Shown in pieces: positions 42,223-52,861 of a stretch of DNA of 64,000 nt. The notes under the pieces are model-generated. The model worked only from the letters and a program-made list of their open reading frames with translations, made no database searches and had not been told where the DNA came from. The stretch is from Nematopogon swammerdamellus (taxonomy: Eukaryota > Arthropoda > Insecta > Lepidoptera > Adelidae), in the NCBI GenBank assembly GCA_946902875.1, contig OX336340.1:5415739-5479738 (forward strand), given 5' to 3'. Made by a program: the position numbers and the translations under genes. Every line of letters begins with the position of its first letter. The stretch's first letter is position 1.

Positions 42223-42742
42223 TTTACTCGAGAAACAGTCGTAGAAGACGCCATAAACTATAAAACACACAAGCCACGGGGTCTAATTGCAAATACTAAA
42301 CTCTAAAAAGCAATCCAAACAAACGTCTTTGCGACGTTATTTCAACGCAGATACAAATTAATATCACGAATATAGTATCGAACATTTTAACTCTCTCGCG
42401 CAAATTAGTGTTGCCTTCGCGAGGACACGGAACTAATACGATAATAGTCGCGATGATATTTCTACGACTCGCACATTTGCATAAATGTAATATTGGTTTT
42501 AGAAGCATAATAAAGGCTGCGAGAATAACAAACATGTGCTTGATATTTTGATATCGTATTAGGCATTCGTGTGGGAAACTTTTCACGTTCAAGGCCAGAT
42601 TAAATAAATGTGTGCTGTGGAACATACAGAGAGCGTTCAGTTGGATTAGTGAAACGATGCCAGATGTCGCGCTTTCCATAAAAAAGGAAACTTTTTCTAA
42701 ATTTTTTGAACTAGAATTTGGTCCCTCGGCACAGATACCCAT
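42223..42742. other. No recognised feature
   Basis: A 158-codon minus-strand frame (42296-42772) has no domain, runs into the palindrome at 42743, and is not called. GATGCCAGATGTCGCGCTTT at 42655 is a LINE-tail fragment. Confidence 0.3.
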
Positions 42743-42998
42743 TATACAGGATGTTTGATGACTATAGGTCATAAAGCAAACCAGGTACTCCTGAGCCTAT
42801 TTGGAGCAAACAATTTGAATGACATTTTGCTCTACGTACGGTGAATTTTTTTCCATACAAAACTAAATATAATTATTTAGTTTTGTATGGAAAAAAAAGT
42901 TCACCGTAGAGCAAAATTTCATCTAACTTTTTTGCTCCAAATAGGCTCAGGAGTACCTGGTTTGCTTTATGACCTATAGTCATCAAACACTCTGTATA
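42743..42998. mobile_element. 256-bp near-perfect palindromic MITE
   Basis: Arms of about 125 bp pair around 42870: TATACAGGATGTTTGATGAC against GTCATCAAACACTCTGTATA, and CAGGTACTCCTGAGCCTATT against AATAGGCTCAGGAGTACCTG. Pairing is about 90%. The TATACAGG ends link it to 34148 and 1373. Confidence 0.85.
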
Positions 42999-43389
42999 CT
43001 GGTTCATATAAAAAAAACGTGTTTCAAATGTTGTCCTTGTACACTTTTCATTATAATCTTCAAATCCCCCTTCTATTTATTTACTTCGGTTCGTGTGTAA
43101 GGGGTGCCACTATGGGGATACTGTAAGAATATAATAAGGGCTTATTAGTGAGGCATTACTGTAGGGTGACGACGCGACGGCTTGCGTAAGCGAAATGGGT
43201 ATTTGCACATGTGTCGTTGGTGTGCTGGGAGCTTTGTTGCCAGCCTACAGTGTTGTCAGACGACTGTTCATAGGGACGTCAACGATTTTTAAATTATTTA
43301 TTTAATATTATTTTTGTGCGTTGGTAAAGATGGACTTATTACACGGCCCAATTAATTTCAGGTAACTTTGGACACAACACTTTAGGCAT
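42999..43389. other. No recognised feature
   Basis: Nothing recognised. Confidence 0.3.
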
Positions 43390-43925
43390 CGGCTTCTCAT
43401 ACAAGAGGTCCGAGGTTCGAATCCTGTCGGCGTGTAACAATGAGTTTTTTCTGACGAAAAAATTTACGTGCATACCTACACCTAATGCTTCGCCAGTTCG
43501 GAACCGGTGTAAAACTGTAGGTCCCTTCCCTTGCCCCTTACTAGGTGGTAGGCTCAAATTATAGCCAATATTGTTTATTGTTTATTGCATAATTTCATCC
43601 ATAGGTAGGTAACCAACGCTTGGATATGTCGAAAATTCCGCCAGTTCTAAATTCAATGCGAAGAAGAACTGACAAACATACTTCGCAAGTCACAATGTTT
43701 TGTTAGTACCTTATATAATATAAGTATTATATATAAGGTTATAATACGGTTGATATCACCGTACTGGATGTAAGATGGCCGCATAGCAGCCTCGGTTGTG
43801 TTCTCCTCTAGACCAGTATAGCCAGCACTCCAAGGAAGTCTTCGGTATGGCACTAACCTTCTCGGAGGTGATATGGGCTGGTCGAAGCAAGTGATTTGGT
43901 CCCTCCGACTCAGTTCAGCTTTCCT
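43390..43925 (+). mobile_element. SINE family C split by a LINE tail
   Basis: tRNA-like GGTCCGAGGTTCGAATCCTG at 43408, linker, core CCTTGCCCCTTACTAGGTGG, then an interruption at about 43564-43750, then ATATCACCGTACTGGATGTA to the end of C. Confidence 0.75.
43564..43750 (-). mobile_element. LINE 3' UTR/tail, same family as 15889
   Basis: ATTGTTTATTGTTTATTGCA tail, ATTCCGCCAGTTCTAAATTC, GCGAAGAAGAACTGACAAAC. Severely 5'-truncated insertion in SINE C. Confidence 0.6.
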
Positions 43926-45155
43926 TACTGTATTATCCTTCGCGAAAGTGGGAAGTCTAAGAAGATAAAATAAAAAAAATTCATCGTTCGAATGAAAGTT
44001 CATCAAGAAGTATGAAAAATTCATACTTCGAATCCCGGGTATGCAACCCGGGATTCGAACCCGAACCTATCGAATGAACCCGCATTTTTATGTACTTAAC
44101 TGTGTACTTAAGGAATCCGGAAGTTTCCATAATATCTTACCTAGAAGAATCCATAGCTTCAGAATATAATAAGCGTATTTTACGCCCTTTCTATTCTACA
44201 ACTGTATGTTGCTATGTGTTAATGCATTTTAATGTATGTGCGAAACTTCATTTGAATAAATGACCTATTTTATTCTATTCTATTTAATAGTTCACATTCC
44301 GTCTCGCTCTATACCTCTTACTTACGTTTAGATATATCTGACATACCTAACCATCTCCATCACAAACCTAACACCTACATCACAGCGAGCATAAAAACTT
44401 GACCCGATTAAAAACAAATCCCGCAACTCGAGTGGCAGCCCTGCTCGAGCACACAGTCGGTCGCGCGCGAGTGTGCGCGCGACACAAGAGGACCCCACGG
44501 ACAGGGTTGGCTCTGCATGAGACAGGTAAATAATTAGTACGCGATTGTTATTCAACCGGTTGTAAAATTTGAGTCAAGGATGGAGTGGCGAGGGTTGAAA
44601 AATTGGAAAAGGATCTTTGGGATGACGCGTGCGGATGCAAAGAATGATTGACGTTTTTATAATTAAAAAGCGTTTGTCCGATTAAATGTTCTAGAAAGGT
44701 AGTCTGGAATTTAATTTGTTCGAGTGGCTGTAAGTGGGGATGTTGGAAGTAATGGAACGATAGGAGCGGAGTATCTACCTGCCGTTGGTGAAATTACGTT
44801 AGGTACTTTACGTTAGGTACGTACTTTAGGTACGTAATACTGTGGGTCCTTGCTAATTGGACAAACGTTTTGAAGCAGAATATCGGATTATTGTAGAGTA
44901 ATCAGAGCAGACAATATTATCTCAATTTAAACTGAGAAACTAAAATACAATGGATTTGAACCTAATAAAAAAACCACTTAAATGTAATCTAAAACACTCG
45001 TATATAATCACGGATATTTAGACTTTCCACATTAAACTTTGGAATACTTATTAAATTTTATTATTTTCCTAATTTTTTTTAAGTTAAATAAATATCTCTT
45101 TATTACCACATCATTGATTTTTGCTGCTACTTCGATAAATATGTCGTGCCTACTT
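43926..45155. other. No gene recognised; short inverted repeat at 44025-44065
   Basis: TTCGAATCCCGGGTATGCAACCCGGGATTCGAA at 44029-44061 is given in parts: TTCGAATCCCGGGT pairs with ACCCGGGATTCGAA, a T-arm-like motif in both orientations. The rest is A/T-rich. Confidence 0.35.
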
Positions 45156-45484
45156 ACATACCACATGCTGTATCCCGACAATCGGGGTAAGCAGAGTAGT
45201 CGGTGTTGTGCTGCAAGACATCTGATAAATTACAGCACAACACTGACCACCACGTTTCGTAAAGTATTCGAACAAGATTCATCCGTGTCATTATCAATAA
45301 AAAAAAAAAAAAAAAATACCCACCCGCTGCACGACTCGGTGAAAGGACCGTGTCAAGGTGAGAGGTGGCTAGCTGGTCGCCCTGTAGCACGGCATCTTGT
45401 CCTTATCCCTTAGTCGCTTTTCACGACACGCACGGGAGAGATGCAGTGGGGGTATTTTTTTCAAGTACCGGCTCCACACGGTAC
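45156..45484 (-). mobile_element. SINE family B copy with a tiny SINE-A tail insertion
   Basis: CATACCACATGCTGTATCCC to CTCCACACGGTAC. At 45290-45318 the text CCGTGTCATTATCAATAAAA plus a poly-A of about 18 replaces the B sequence, apparently a drastically 5'-truncated family-A insertion. Confidence 0.75.
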
Positions 45485-46019
45485 TTGGCCCTTGAAAGAA
45501 ATATCTCGTAAGTACGATTTAAGAGCGATAATTTTATCTTTGCATATTATAACCGTAGACGGAAAATATTATAACAATGTGTTTGTGGAACAATAAACTG
45601 TAATTTAAACTTTTTTCCAAAAATTTAATTATTTGTCTGACCCTCATAAGTGTCTGGGTGAATAAATGAGTGAGTAAAATGGAATAACAGTACAACACGT
45701 CACAGACCTAAAGCATTAGCTTTTAAATTATTCGTGAACCATTTGAATTGCTTCGTTTTTTTTTCACCTTTGTTGTCCTGATCGGACAAACGAAAATCGA
45801 TCTCTCCCTGTTGACTTTGAAATGCGGCTCGCAAACAGATACGTTTTTATTTGCTCTATTACTATACAGCGCCATCCGATTAGGGTAATTGGTCGAATAT
45901 TGACTTCGCTTGCAGAATTTATACATCACTAAATTAGAGCTGAAAGGTTGTGTTTGGCTGGCACAAACACCCGAGCAACATTTAAATATTTATTTAGTGG
46001 TTTTACGTTTTAGATAGAT
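45485..46019. other. No recognised feature
   Basis: Nothing recognised. Confidence 0.3.
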
Positions 46020-46445
46020 AGAAAATAAGTTAAATTACAATTTAAACCTCCAGACCCTTAATAAGTCAAAAATTATTTCCGTTTACTTACTTAAAGGAGT
46101 TGGGGGACCGATAAGTAAATTCCCGCGCAGCTCTGAGTTTTTATATTTTATTTAGTAAGTAAATGGAAATTATTTATGACTTTTTAAGTATGTTTAAAAA
46201 AGCCACCGATAAATTAAACTTTTTTTTCAAGCTTTTTTTTAAAAGAGGCATGCAAATCGGTCCACTTTTAGTATAATAAATTTTTTTTATTACTTATTTA
46301 CTTGATTACAAACATTGATAAGAACCATCCCGATTCATCCAGCTTTCTCATAAAAAAACCGCTTCCAAATCGGTCCATCCGTTTGGGAGCTACGATGCCA
46401 TAGACAAACACACCCATACACACATCCGTTTGCGTCGGGGGTTAA
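46020..46445 (-). mobile_element. Dispersed repeat (CCCCGACGC type), inverse of 25371
   Basis: Contains GACCCTTAATAAGTCAAAAA, CGGTCCATCCGTTTGGGAGC, TACGATGCCATAGACAAACA and the end TTTGCGTCGGGGGTTAATAA. Confidence 0.65.
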
Positions 46446-46446
46446 T

Positions 46447-46693
46447 AAGGCAATGACGAAATGCCGTGCTAAATGGCGACAGAGTAGCCACTTGTCACAT
46501 TGGCACGTCAATTCTAGCGAGTCGTGCAGCGGTGGATATTCGTGCCTTACTTACTTGTTGCTCGATAGTTATCTCGTCCGAATACTTTGCTGAACATGGT
46601 TGGTCGATGTTGTTCTGTAATTTTTTACAGCCCAACACCGATTACTCTGTTTAACATGATTGCCGCGATACAGCGTGTTGTAGGTATATATTT
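46447..46693 (+). mobile_element. SINE family B, 5'-truncated
   Basis: GAAATGCCGTGCTAAATGGC to ACAGCGTGTTGTAGGTATAT. Confidence 0.75.
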
Positions 46694-46892
46694 AGAAAAT
46701 ACTTTATTGCTCCAAAAATATTTTAAAGAAATAAACAAAATACGAATATATCACTATTTACATGCCACCTCTACGACTTTTAAAGTTCAAACAATATTTA
46801 TGTTTCTTTGTCAAACTTGTGTTTTTCACTCATTCAGGGCCCTCTTGTAGATATTTTACGCTATGGCAGTGCCTCTACTCTCACAGTAGTAC

Positions 46893-47238
46893 CAGTGTGC
46901 TTCTACGTATCGTCGTAGCGGCTCGACGCTCGTCGTAGCGGTTCTACGCTCGCTGTAGCGGTCCTACGCTCGACTTAACCCTGCTACGCTTGTGGTGGCG
47001 GTTCCTTCTATCGCTGAAGCAAAGAACGCTTTTCGTAGCATCTCTACGCTCGTGTCGTGGCGTCGTTGTTGTAGCGGTTCTAAACGCTTGTCGTAAAGTT
47101 TGTACGTTCATTGTAAAGTTTCTACACTTGTCGTGGCGGTTCTTTCTACGTTCGTCACAGCGGTTCTACTCTCATATTAGCGCTGCTGCGCTTGTTGTAG
47201 CGGTTTCTTCGTTCGCGGTAGCGAAGGAAACGACAATG
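46893..47238. repeat. Degenerate minisatellite of CTACGCTCGTCGTAGCGGTT
   Basis: About 14 units of about 20-25 bp. The CTACGCTCGTCGTAG core is itself palindromic. Open frames across it come from the repeat. Confidence 0.8.
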
Positions 47239-47395
47239 TAGAGAGGAGAACACAGCTAAGGCTACTATGCGGCCATCTTAAATCCACTACGGTGGTGGTA
47301 TCAAGCCAGTTGGCTACAATTTGAGCCTACCACCTAGTAAGGGACAAGGGAAGGGACCTACAGTTTCACACCGGTTCCGAACGGTGAAGCAGCAA
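47236..47395 (-). mobile_element. SINE family C, internal part
   Basis: AGAACACAGCTAAGGCTACT, GAGCCTACCACCTAGTAAGG, ACCGGTTCCGAACGGTGAAG. Both ends missing. Confidence 0.75.
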
Positions 47396-48031
47396 TTTAT
47401 GAATGAATTACACTATTGAAAGTATATATTTCCTTTCAGGTCTCTGGGAGTAGTCAGTTTTACGAGACAGTCGTTCTCTCAAAGGCAGTTAAGATGAGAC
47501 GGCCGGTGTATGCTTTAGAATTCATAATTACACCTAAAATGTGTAAACTACATATTACTCTAAGGCGAGGAAATTAACACATCGGCCCGTACATAATTAT
47601 TGTACTAACGACGAGGTAGTCCCCGGGTGTGAGCGTGTCGGCCGCGCCGGGAAGGGTTGATCACCGGGGCGGGCCGTTACGACCCCCTCTCGTCCTCCCT
47701 CCCCCCTCCAACACCCGCGCAGGCAAAGCCCCTTATGCTGTTATTACTATCCATATGGATTACAATTTATTTTAAAGTGCCGGCATACAAGCAAGATCTA
47801 TTACGTTGGTGTCCTTGTTATTATTATTGTTGAAATTAGGGCAATCTGTGTTCCAAATTTAAATTGGTGCTTTATTTCGCTTGTAGGCGAATAAGGCAAG
47901 GCGGCTATTTGGAAGTCAGTGCTAATAAAGCATAGCCGCTATTTGGAAAACAGCTTTGTAGTTCTAATAGCTGAGACTGTGCCAGTGCCTAAAACCAGAA
48001 CACGGTTCGGGCAAAGGACGATGCGTTTTCT
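47396..48031. other. No gene recognised; GC-rich block 47600-47725
   Basis: GTCGGCCGCGCCGGGAAGGG and CCCTCTCGTCCTCCCTCCCC mark a GC/pyrimidine-rich island within the DIP intron region. No credible frame. Confidence 0.25.
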
Positions 48032-48365
48032 CGGACCCTTTTCTCTATAATAAAATTAATAAAGTTACAATTATATAAAACTAATAAAGTTAGAATTAAG
48101 ATTCATCCAGCTTTCTCATAAAAAAACTGCTTCCAAATCTGTCCATCCGTTTGGGAGCTACGATGCCACAGACACACTCGGACCCTTTTCTCTATAATAA
48201 AATTAATAAAGTTACAATTATATAAAACTAATAAAGTTATAATTAAGATTCATCCAGCTTTCTCATAAAAAACCGCTTCCAAATCGGTCCATCCGTTTGG
48301 GAACTACGATGCCACAGACACACTCGGACCCTTTTCTCTATAATAAAATTAATAAAGTTACAAAT
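48032..48365. repeat. 147-bp tandem repeat, 2.3 copies
   Basis: CGGACCCTTTTCTCTATAAT at 48032, 48179 and 48325. Each unit contains TCCATCCGTTTGGGAGCTAC from the dispersed repeat at 46020. Confidence 0.85.
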
Positions 48366-49023
48366 ATTAATATTTTGAGTTGTAGGGAGAGGGAAAGGAA
48401 AACGCGGCAGTGACTGCTGGAAAACAGTTATAATGAAACTGAAAAACTCTTTGAAATTATAAAGTAAAATAAATACAAAATTATAAATAGAAGGGACAAA
48501 AATATATTGAAATAATTTTTAATATATTGAAAATTTCATACTGTACTAGGCTAGGCTTAATAATAGGCTTCCGTACGGGGTACCAAAAAGGTTACCTAAA
48601 ATGGTGCCTAAAAAGGTACTTATATTGTATTGTATATATTTATTGCACTCAAATAGAATATGGGCAAAAGGTAACACTTAATGCCTCTAGGCATTTTCTA
48701 ACAGAATACCTTTGGGGTATGATAACTGCTAGGTGAGTGGCGGAAAGAGATATTATAAATATTATGATATGACAGATGTACGGGAATACAAAAGATAGAT
48801 ACACTTAAATATGAATAGTTTAAATACTATACCTATATACCAGATATATACATAAGATAGACTAAATATACTTAGTTATTACATATTATATATATTACTA
48901 ACTCTGAACATGAGAGACATAGTTTTGGATCAGATAAATTTCAACGACAAAAGTGTTTCTTTAAAAGAATTTTGAAAGTGTGAATGGAAGAAGAGAGACG
49001 CAGACTTGTACTGTACGACTGGA
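48366..49023. other. No gene; family D scrap and A/T-rich sequence
   Basis: TTAATAATAGGCTTCCGTAC at 48548 is the end of a D repeat. AAGGTTACCTAAAATGGTGC at 48588 is an outlying unit of the minisatellite at 49024. Confidence 0.35.
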
Positions 49024-49136
49024 GACTGTACTTAAAAGGGTACCTAAAATGGTACCTAAAATGGCACCTAAAATTTTACCTTAAAGGATACCTAAAACGG
49101 TGCCTAAAGGGGTACCTAAAAGGTTACCTAAAAGAA
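49024..49136 (-). repeat. Splice-site-like minisatellite, about 9 units
   Basis: On the minus strand, units of about 12 bp read TTTTAGGTACC with variants, each holding a TTTTAG acceptor-like and an AG|GTA donor-like word. It begins about 25 bases inside the intron after the exon at 49161. Confidence 0.85.
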
Positions 49137-49160
49137 CATATGGAAAAAATCTGTACTCAC

Positions 49161-49322
49161 CCTTTTTCCTCTTGTCGACAGAGATGGGCTGGCCGTCTTC
49201 CCTCCGCCACATGATCTTGGGCGCTGGGAAGCCGTCCGCCTTGCACACCAGGCTTATGTTCTGGTTCTCCCGCACCGCCACCGCCGACTGCGTGCTCTCG
49301 TTGTCGAGAATGTTCGGCGGCA
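49161..49322 (-). CDS. DPR-interacting protein (DIP)-like gene, exon with first half of Ig domain 2
   Basis: Minus-strand exon of 162 bp between a TTCGCAG acceptor and a GG|GTGAGT donor. It encodes PPNILDNESTQSAVAVREN..., with the Ig Cys at residue 26 (SLVC), the core Trp at 38 (IMWRRED) and a KRKK end. These are hallmarks of Ig2 of the neuronal DIP/lachesin family: Ig-domain cell-surface proteins that bind Dpr partners and steer synaptic matching. NES (residues 7-9) and NIS (21-23) are possible N-glycosylation sites. The exon begins and ends in phase 1: the upstream exon's final G completes GTG (Val, giving VVVPPNI), and the last G suits the GTN Val that follows KKK in relatives. Wording is closest to the DIP-eta/epsilon/zeta group. 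The next exon, with the second Ig2 Cys, was not found to the left. Confidence 0.9.
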
Positions 49323-49359
49323 CTGCGAACAGAGCACCCTCTATTAATACACTGTTTTT

Positions 49360-49458
49360 TTAAAGTAATCCGGTATGGGCGGCTGAGTCAGAGGGGCCAG
49401 AGCACGTGTTCCGGCCAGCCAAATAACCGTGAAGGTGCCATACCGGAGACATCCCTTC
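49360..49458 (-). mobile_element. SINE family C, 3' end
   Basis: AAGTAATCCGGTATGGGCGG to GTGCCATACCGGAGACATCC, only about 40 bases into the intron upstream of the DIP exon. Confidence 0.75.
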
Positions 49459-50504
49459 GGATAACCGATAGACGAAGGTTGAAGGATGAAGGTAAATTCA
49501 ATTAACCGCTAATAGTAAGTTTGAAGACATTATTCTTTTGATTCTAACTTTAAATTTTATTCAAAATTCAGTTGCAAGGTTTTTTTTATTTTTTTTATAA
49601 AAAATATACCGACATTGGATGCGATGTCCTTCGGAGCCAATCTTATTATGTTTGACCTTATATTCACATATGTGTCAAATAAAACCTCTAATCCCGCTTA
49701 ATTAATATAAAATTGTAAAAATGTCAAATAAAGCAAATAATAATATAAAAATATTTTAATATTGTTTAACATAAAAATTAATATGTTATTAACTTACAGA
49801 TCCATGGTGCATATACACATATAAACAAATATACATACATAAAAGATTGACTGAAAGTAATCACTAGGAAGTCATATGTATGTTAGTTTCGGCGATCTTT
49901 CACAATTTCGTAAGAACGAACTCGAAAAGTCATCGACGGTCTGCCGGGCAAGGCCTGCCTAACTTTGTGTCAATTTGGACCTAATTGACACAACTCAGTT
50001 AATAAATAATGTGGATAAAGGCAGCTTGGCTAAATATTTCGGTGAGATAATCGACCAGAACTCGCAAATTTCGTTACTAGCTGATTTTGAGCTAACCATA
50101 TTGTTTATCATAGGAATCCCATCGTGAAAAGGATAGTCCACGTTGGAAAGTTTTTAGGGTTCCGTAACGTATGTATTTGTGCTATTTCAACATTTGTGTG
50201 AAATAAAGAAGAAAGTGTATCTTTACATCGTTACGTTTCCAATTTCGAATTTACTCTTGAGAATTCTCCAAAAGTAAAACGAAACTACATAAAGACATTT
50301 TCAGTTTGAAAAGTACTTTGTGATTTTAGGAAGATTGGACCACTCTCTGGTATTTCAGTCTCTCGTCCTTTAAGTTCAGTAGTACAAGATTTATCGAAAT
50401 TTCAACCACGTAGGAACTTTCGTATAAAGAATCTTTAATTTAGGAAAGTAGTATATTTTTGCCATCAGAGGGTGATTCTGCATTGATAATCTGCTGTTCT
50501 ATCG
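49459..50504. other. No recognised feature (DIP intron)
   Basis: A/T-rich. TTTTTAGGGTTCCGTAACGT at 50151 is a D scrap. Confidence 0.3.
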
Positions 50505-50862
50505 CTTTGTACCACGGAGAGTGTTCCAAGGAGCTGCACGATGCGATCCCTCCATCCCCATTCTACCACCGTTCCGCAACAGGTTGGGAATGCATCCACA
50601 CACTGTCGATATCCCCCACTTAGGACAAATCGATACTGTAAATCCTTTATTTACAGGGTTGCCAACATGTGGAATGCACTCCCACCTGCATCCTTTCCTC
50701 TAATGTGCAGTCTGGGATCCTTCAAAGATAATGTGAAGTTGCACCTAGCCGGCCGACATGGTATTCGCAGCCCCCGTAAATATCCGAATGCCCGTGGGCG
50801 CCGTCGGACTACACCTCTGCGTTAATCTGGCGCGCGCCATATGTCGTGCTTACCATAAAAAA
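50505..50862 (+). pseudogene. LINE ORF C-terminus and 3' end with poly-A
   Basis: The plus-strand frame at 50541-50825 reads FIYRVANMWNALPPASFP, LGSFKDNVKLHLAGRHGIRS. This is the same ORF2 carboxy end as at 6178, here with fewer breaks. The 3' end is an A-rich run at 50850-50866. 5'-truncated. Confidence 0.7.
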
Positions 50863-50867
50863 TAAAA

Positions 50868-51241
50868 AAAACCGGCCAAGTGCGAGTCGAGCTCGCGCAC
50901 CGAGGGTTCCGTATCGCCATGTCATGGTTAGCGCACTCACGCCATCTAATGGTGTGTTATGATTAGTTAAAAGGCTTCACTCTATAGTCGGTAGATGGCG
51001 CGCGCGCCTTTATTTTTGGTTTCTTCTATGGGAACCCCAGTGAATTTTTACGTTTTCTTATTTTTATTATTTATTGTTATATCGGCCATAATAACACATA
51101 TTATGTGAAAATTTCAACGGGCTACCTATTACGGTTCAAGAGATACAGCCCTCGGACAGACGGATGGATGGACGGATGGACAGACAGACAGACGGCGTAG
51201 GCTTAGTAATAGGGTCCCGTACCGAATACGGAACCCTAAAA
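50868..51241 (+). mobile_element. Dispersed repeat family D, full length
   Basis: AACCGGCCAAGTGCGAGTCG, GGGTTCCGTATCGCCATGTC, GGTAGATGGCGCGCGCG, (GGAT/GGAC)n, GGCTTAGTAATAGGGTCCCG, and the end ACGGAACCCTAAAAA. Best-preserved copy in the window. Confidence 0.85.
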
Positions 51242-51974
51242 ACAAATAGTGAACACGATGTACTCACCGAACTAAATGCTAGAAGCGCCATAACGCGATG
51301 AAACTTGTTAAGAAATGTGCGTGCCTTCACATGGAATTGTCAATATGAATACTTTCAGACGATCTCATTACAAGCCATATCATGCTATGAATGCGTTAAG
51401 GCTCCTCACTCGCGTATTTGCGGACATAAAAAAAAACTCAAAATTTTATTTATTATTATTTTTGAGACACTTTACACAATCAGAAATTGTCCCTATTTCA
51501 TAACAAACTAATTGGCAATGATTATTCTGTTTTGTGTGCAAACACCATCTCCCAAACTGGCCTAACCGGCTGTATCATGAGAGACAGTGGGTGCATACAA
51601 TACCTATAACACTTGACCAAGCTACTCAACATCACAGCCCAGGAATATGTCAGGAATAAATAGTACCTACATATTACAGTGCTATATATATATATATCAC
51701 TTTTTGTAACACCTTAAAACATGAGAGAATTATTAAACACGAGATTAAACATGAGAGATATTGAGAGAACATGAGAGAAGACGATAAGGTGCGCCATATA
51801 ACGCAAGCGTCAATCATTGTGAAATAAGCTTATAAGCTGATTTGGTCGGTGGCATATTCTTTCGGGAGCGATGTATGAGATAGATTTTATATTTTGAGGC
51901 CATACAATTTCACTTTTCATGTAGGGAGGAATATGTTTGCCTAGAACAAAAGTGGTACATAACTACCTGCATAT
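51242..51974. other. No recognised feature (DIP intron)
   Basis: ATATATATATAT at 51683 and ACATGAGAGA words (51720-51780). The frames at 51305-51511 have no domain. Confidence 0.3.
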
Positions 51975-52175
51975 TTTTTTTTATAGTAAGCGCGACATGT
52001 GGCGCCGTGCTACCCATATTTAAGGTGTCTAGCGACGCCCATGGACATTCAGTCACATGCAGGGGCTACGAATGCCATGCCGGTCTGACAGGTATCCCTT
52101 GACGCTTCTCTTGAAGGACCCGAGACTATACTTGGGGGGAAATATGTGGGCAGGGAGAGCGTTCCAGAGTCACCT
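51975..52175 (-). mobile_element. LINE 3' end fragment (GRHGIRNP type)
   Basis: TTTTTTTATAGTAAGCGCGAC, with GGTGTCTAGCGACGCCCATG, GAATGCCATGCCGGTCTGAC, CTTGAAGGACCCGAGACTAT. Confidence 0.65.
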
Positions 52176-52861
52176 TTCAGTGGACCTAATTTGACAATTT
52201 AAACTTTTCGAAATATTTCAAATAGAACGTTTAACACGAAAAAGTGAAAGTCACATAAAAAAACCCCTTCGCTGCCCATACAAGTCATCAACTCCCCTCA
52301 AAACCAACACGGCTTCGGAGAGCCTAGCGGTGTCCCTAGCGCCATCTGTGTATAATTTTATAATACGCTCGTGTCCCAGTTTCGTGGACGTTGGTGGATG
52401 GCACAGATTTAGGAGTGCGCTACAGTAATTAATGATCCGCGTCCAGCGGACCCTTCAACTTGACGGCCATGAAGTAGCGTTTGCGATACAGCCTACAGTA
52501 CCGGTTGGGGAGATGCAGTGAATTTTAAAAGAACTGTGAGCTCTTTTAGGATCAGCAACATATAATATGTTTAGGTTTTATTTGTTTAATAATTTTAAGT
52601 ATGTGGCTTCGTTTTGGTTTCTCGTTTCATATACGTAATTAAAATAACATTCGTTTTTTCGTTTATCCTGTATATCAATTTTTAGCTGTTAGCCTGCTGT
52701 CTCTGTGGTTTTTCTGTCTATCGCAGCCTTATAGGGATTTTATACAGGACGATGAGATATAGCTAGTAGTGTATCAAATCTATGCTGTTCAAATTTGTGT
52801 GTATTGATAGGACACTAGATATAATTTCACCAAATCACGAATTTTGCATTTTCGGTAGCAC
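52176..52861. other. No recognised feature (DIP intron)
   Basis: Nothing recognised. Confidence 0.3.

Noticed and set aside
42296..42772. 158-codon minus-strand open frame
   Set aside because: No recognisable domain, low-complexity hydrophobic composition, overlaps a MITE end and a LINE-tail fragment.
43408..43432. tRNA gene suggested by a perfect T-arm (GGTTCGAATCC)
   Set aside because: It is the head of a SINE family C copy: linker, core and 3' end follow, and the acceptor stem is missing.
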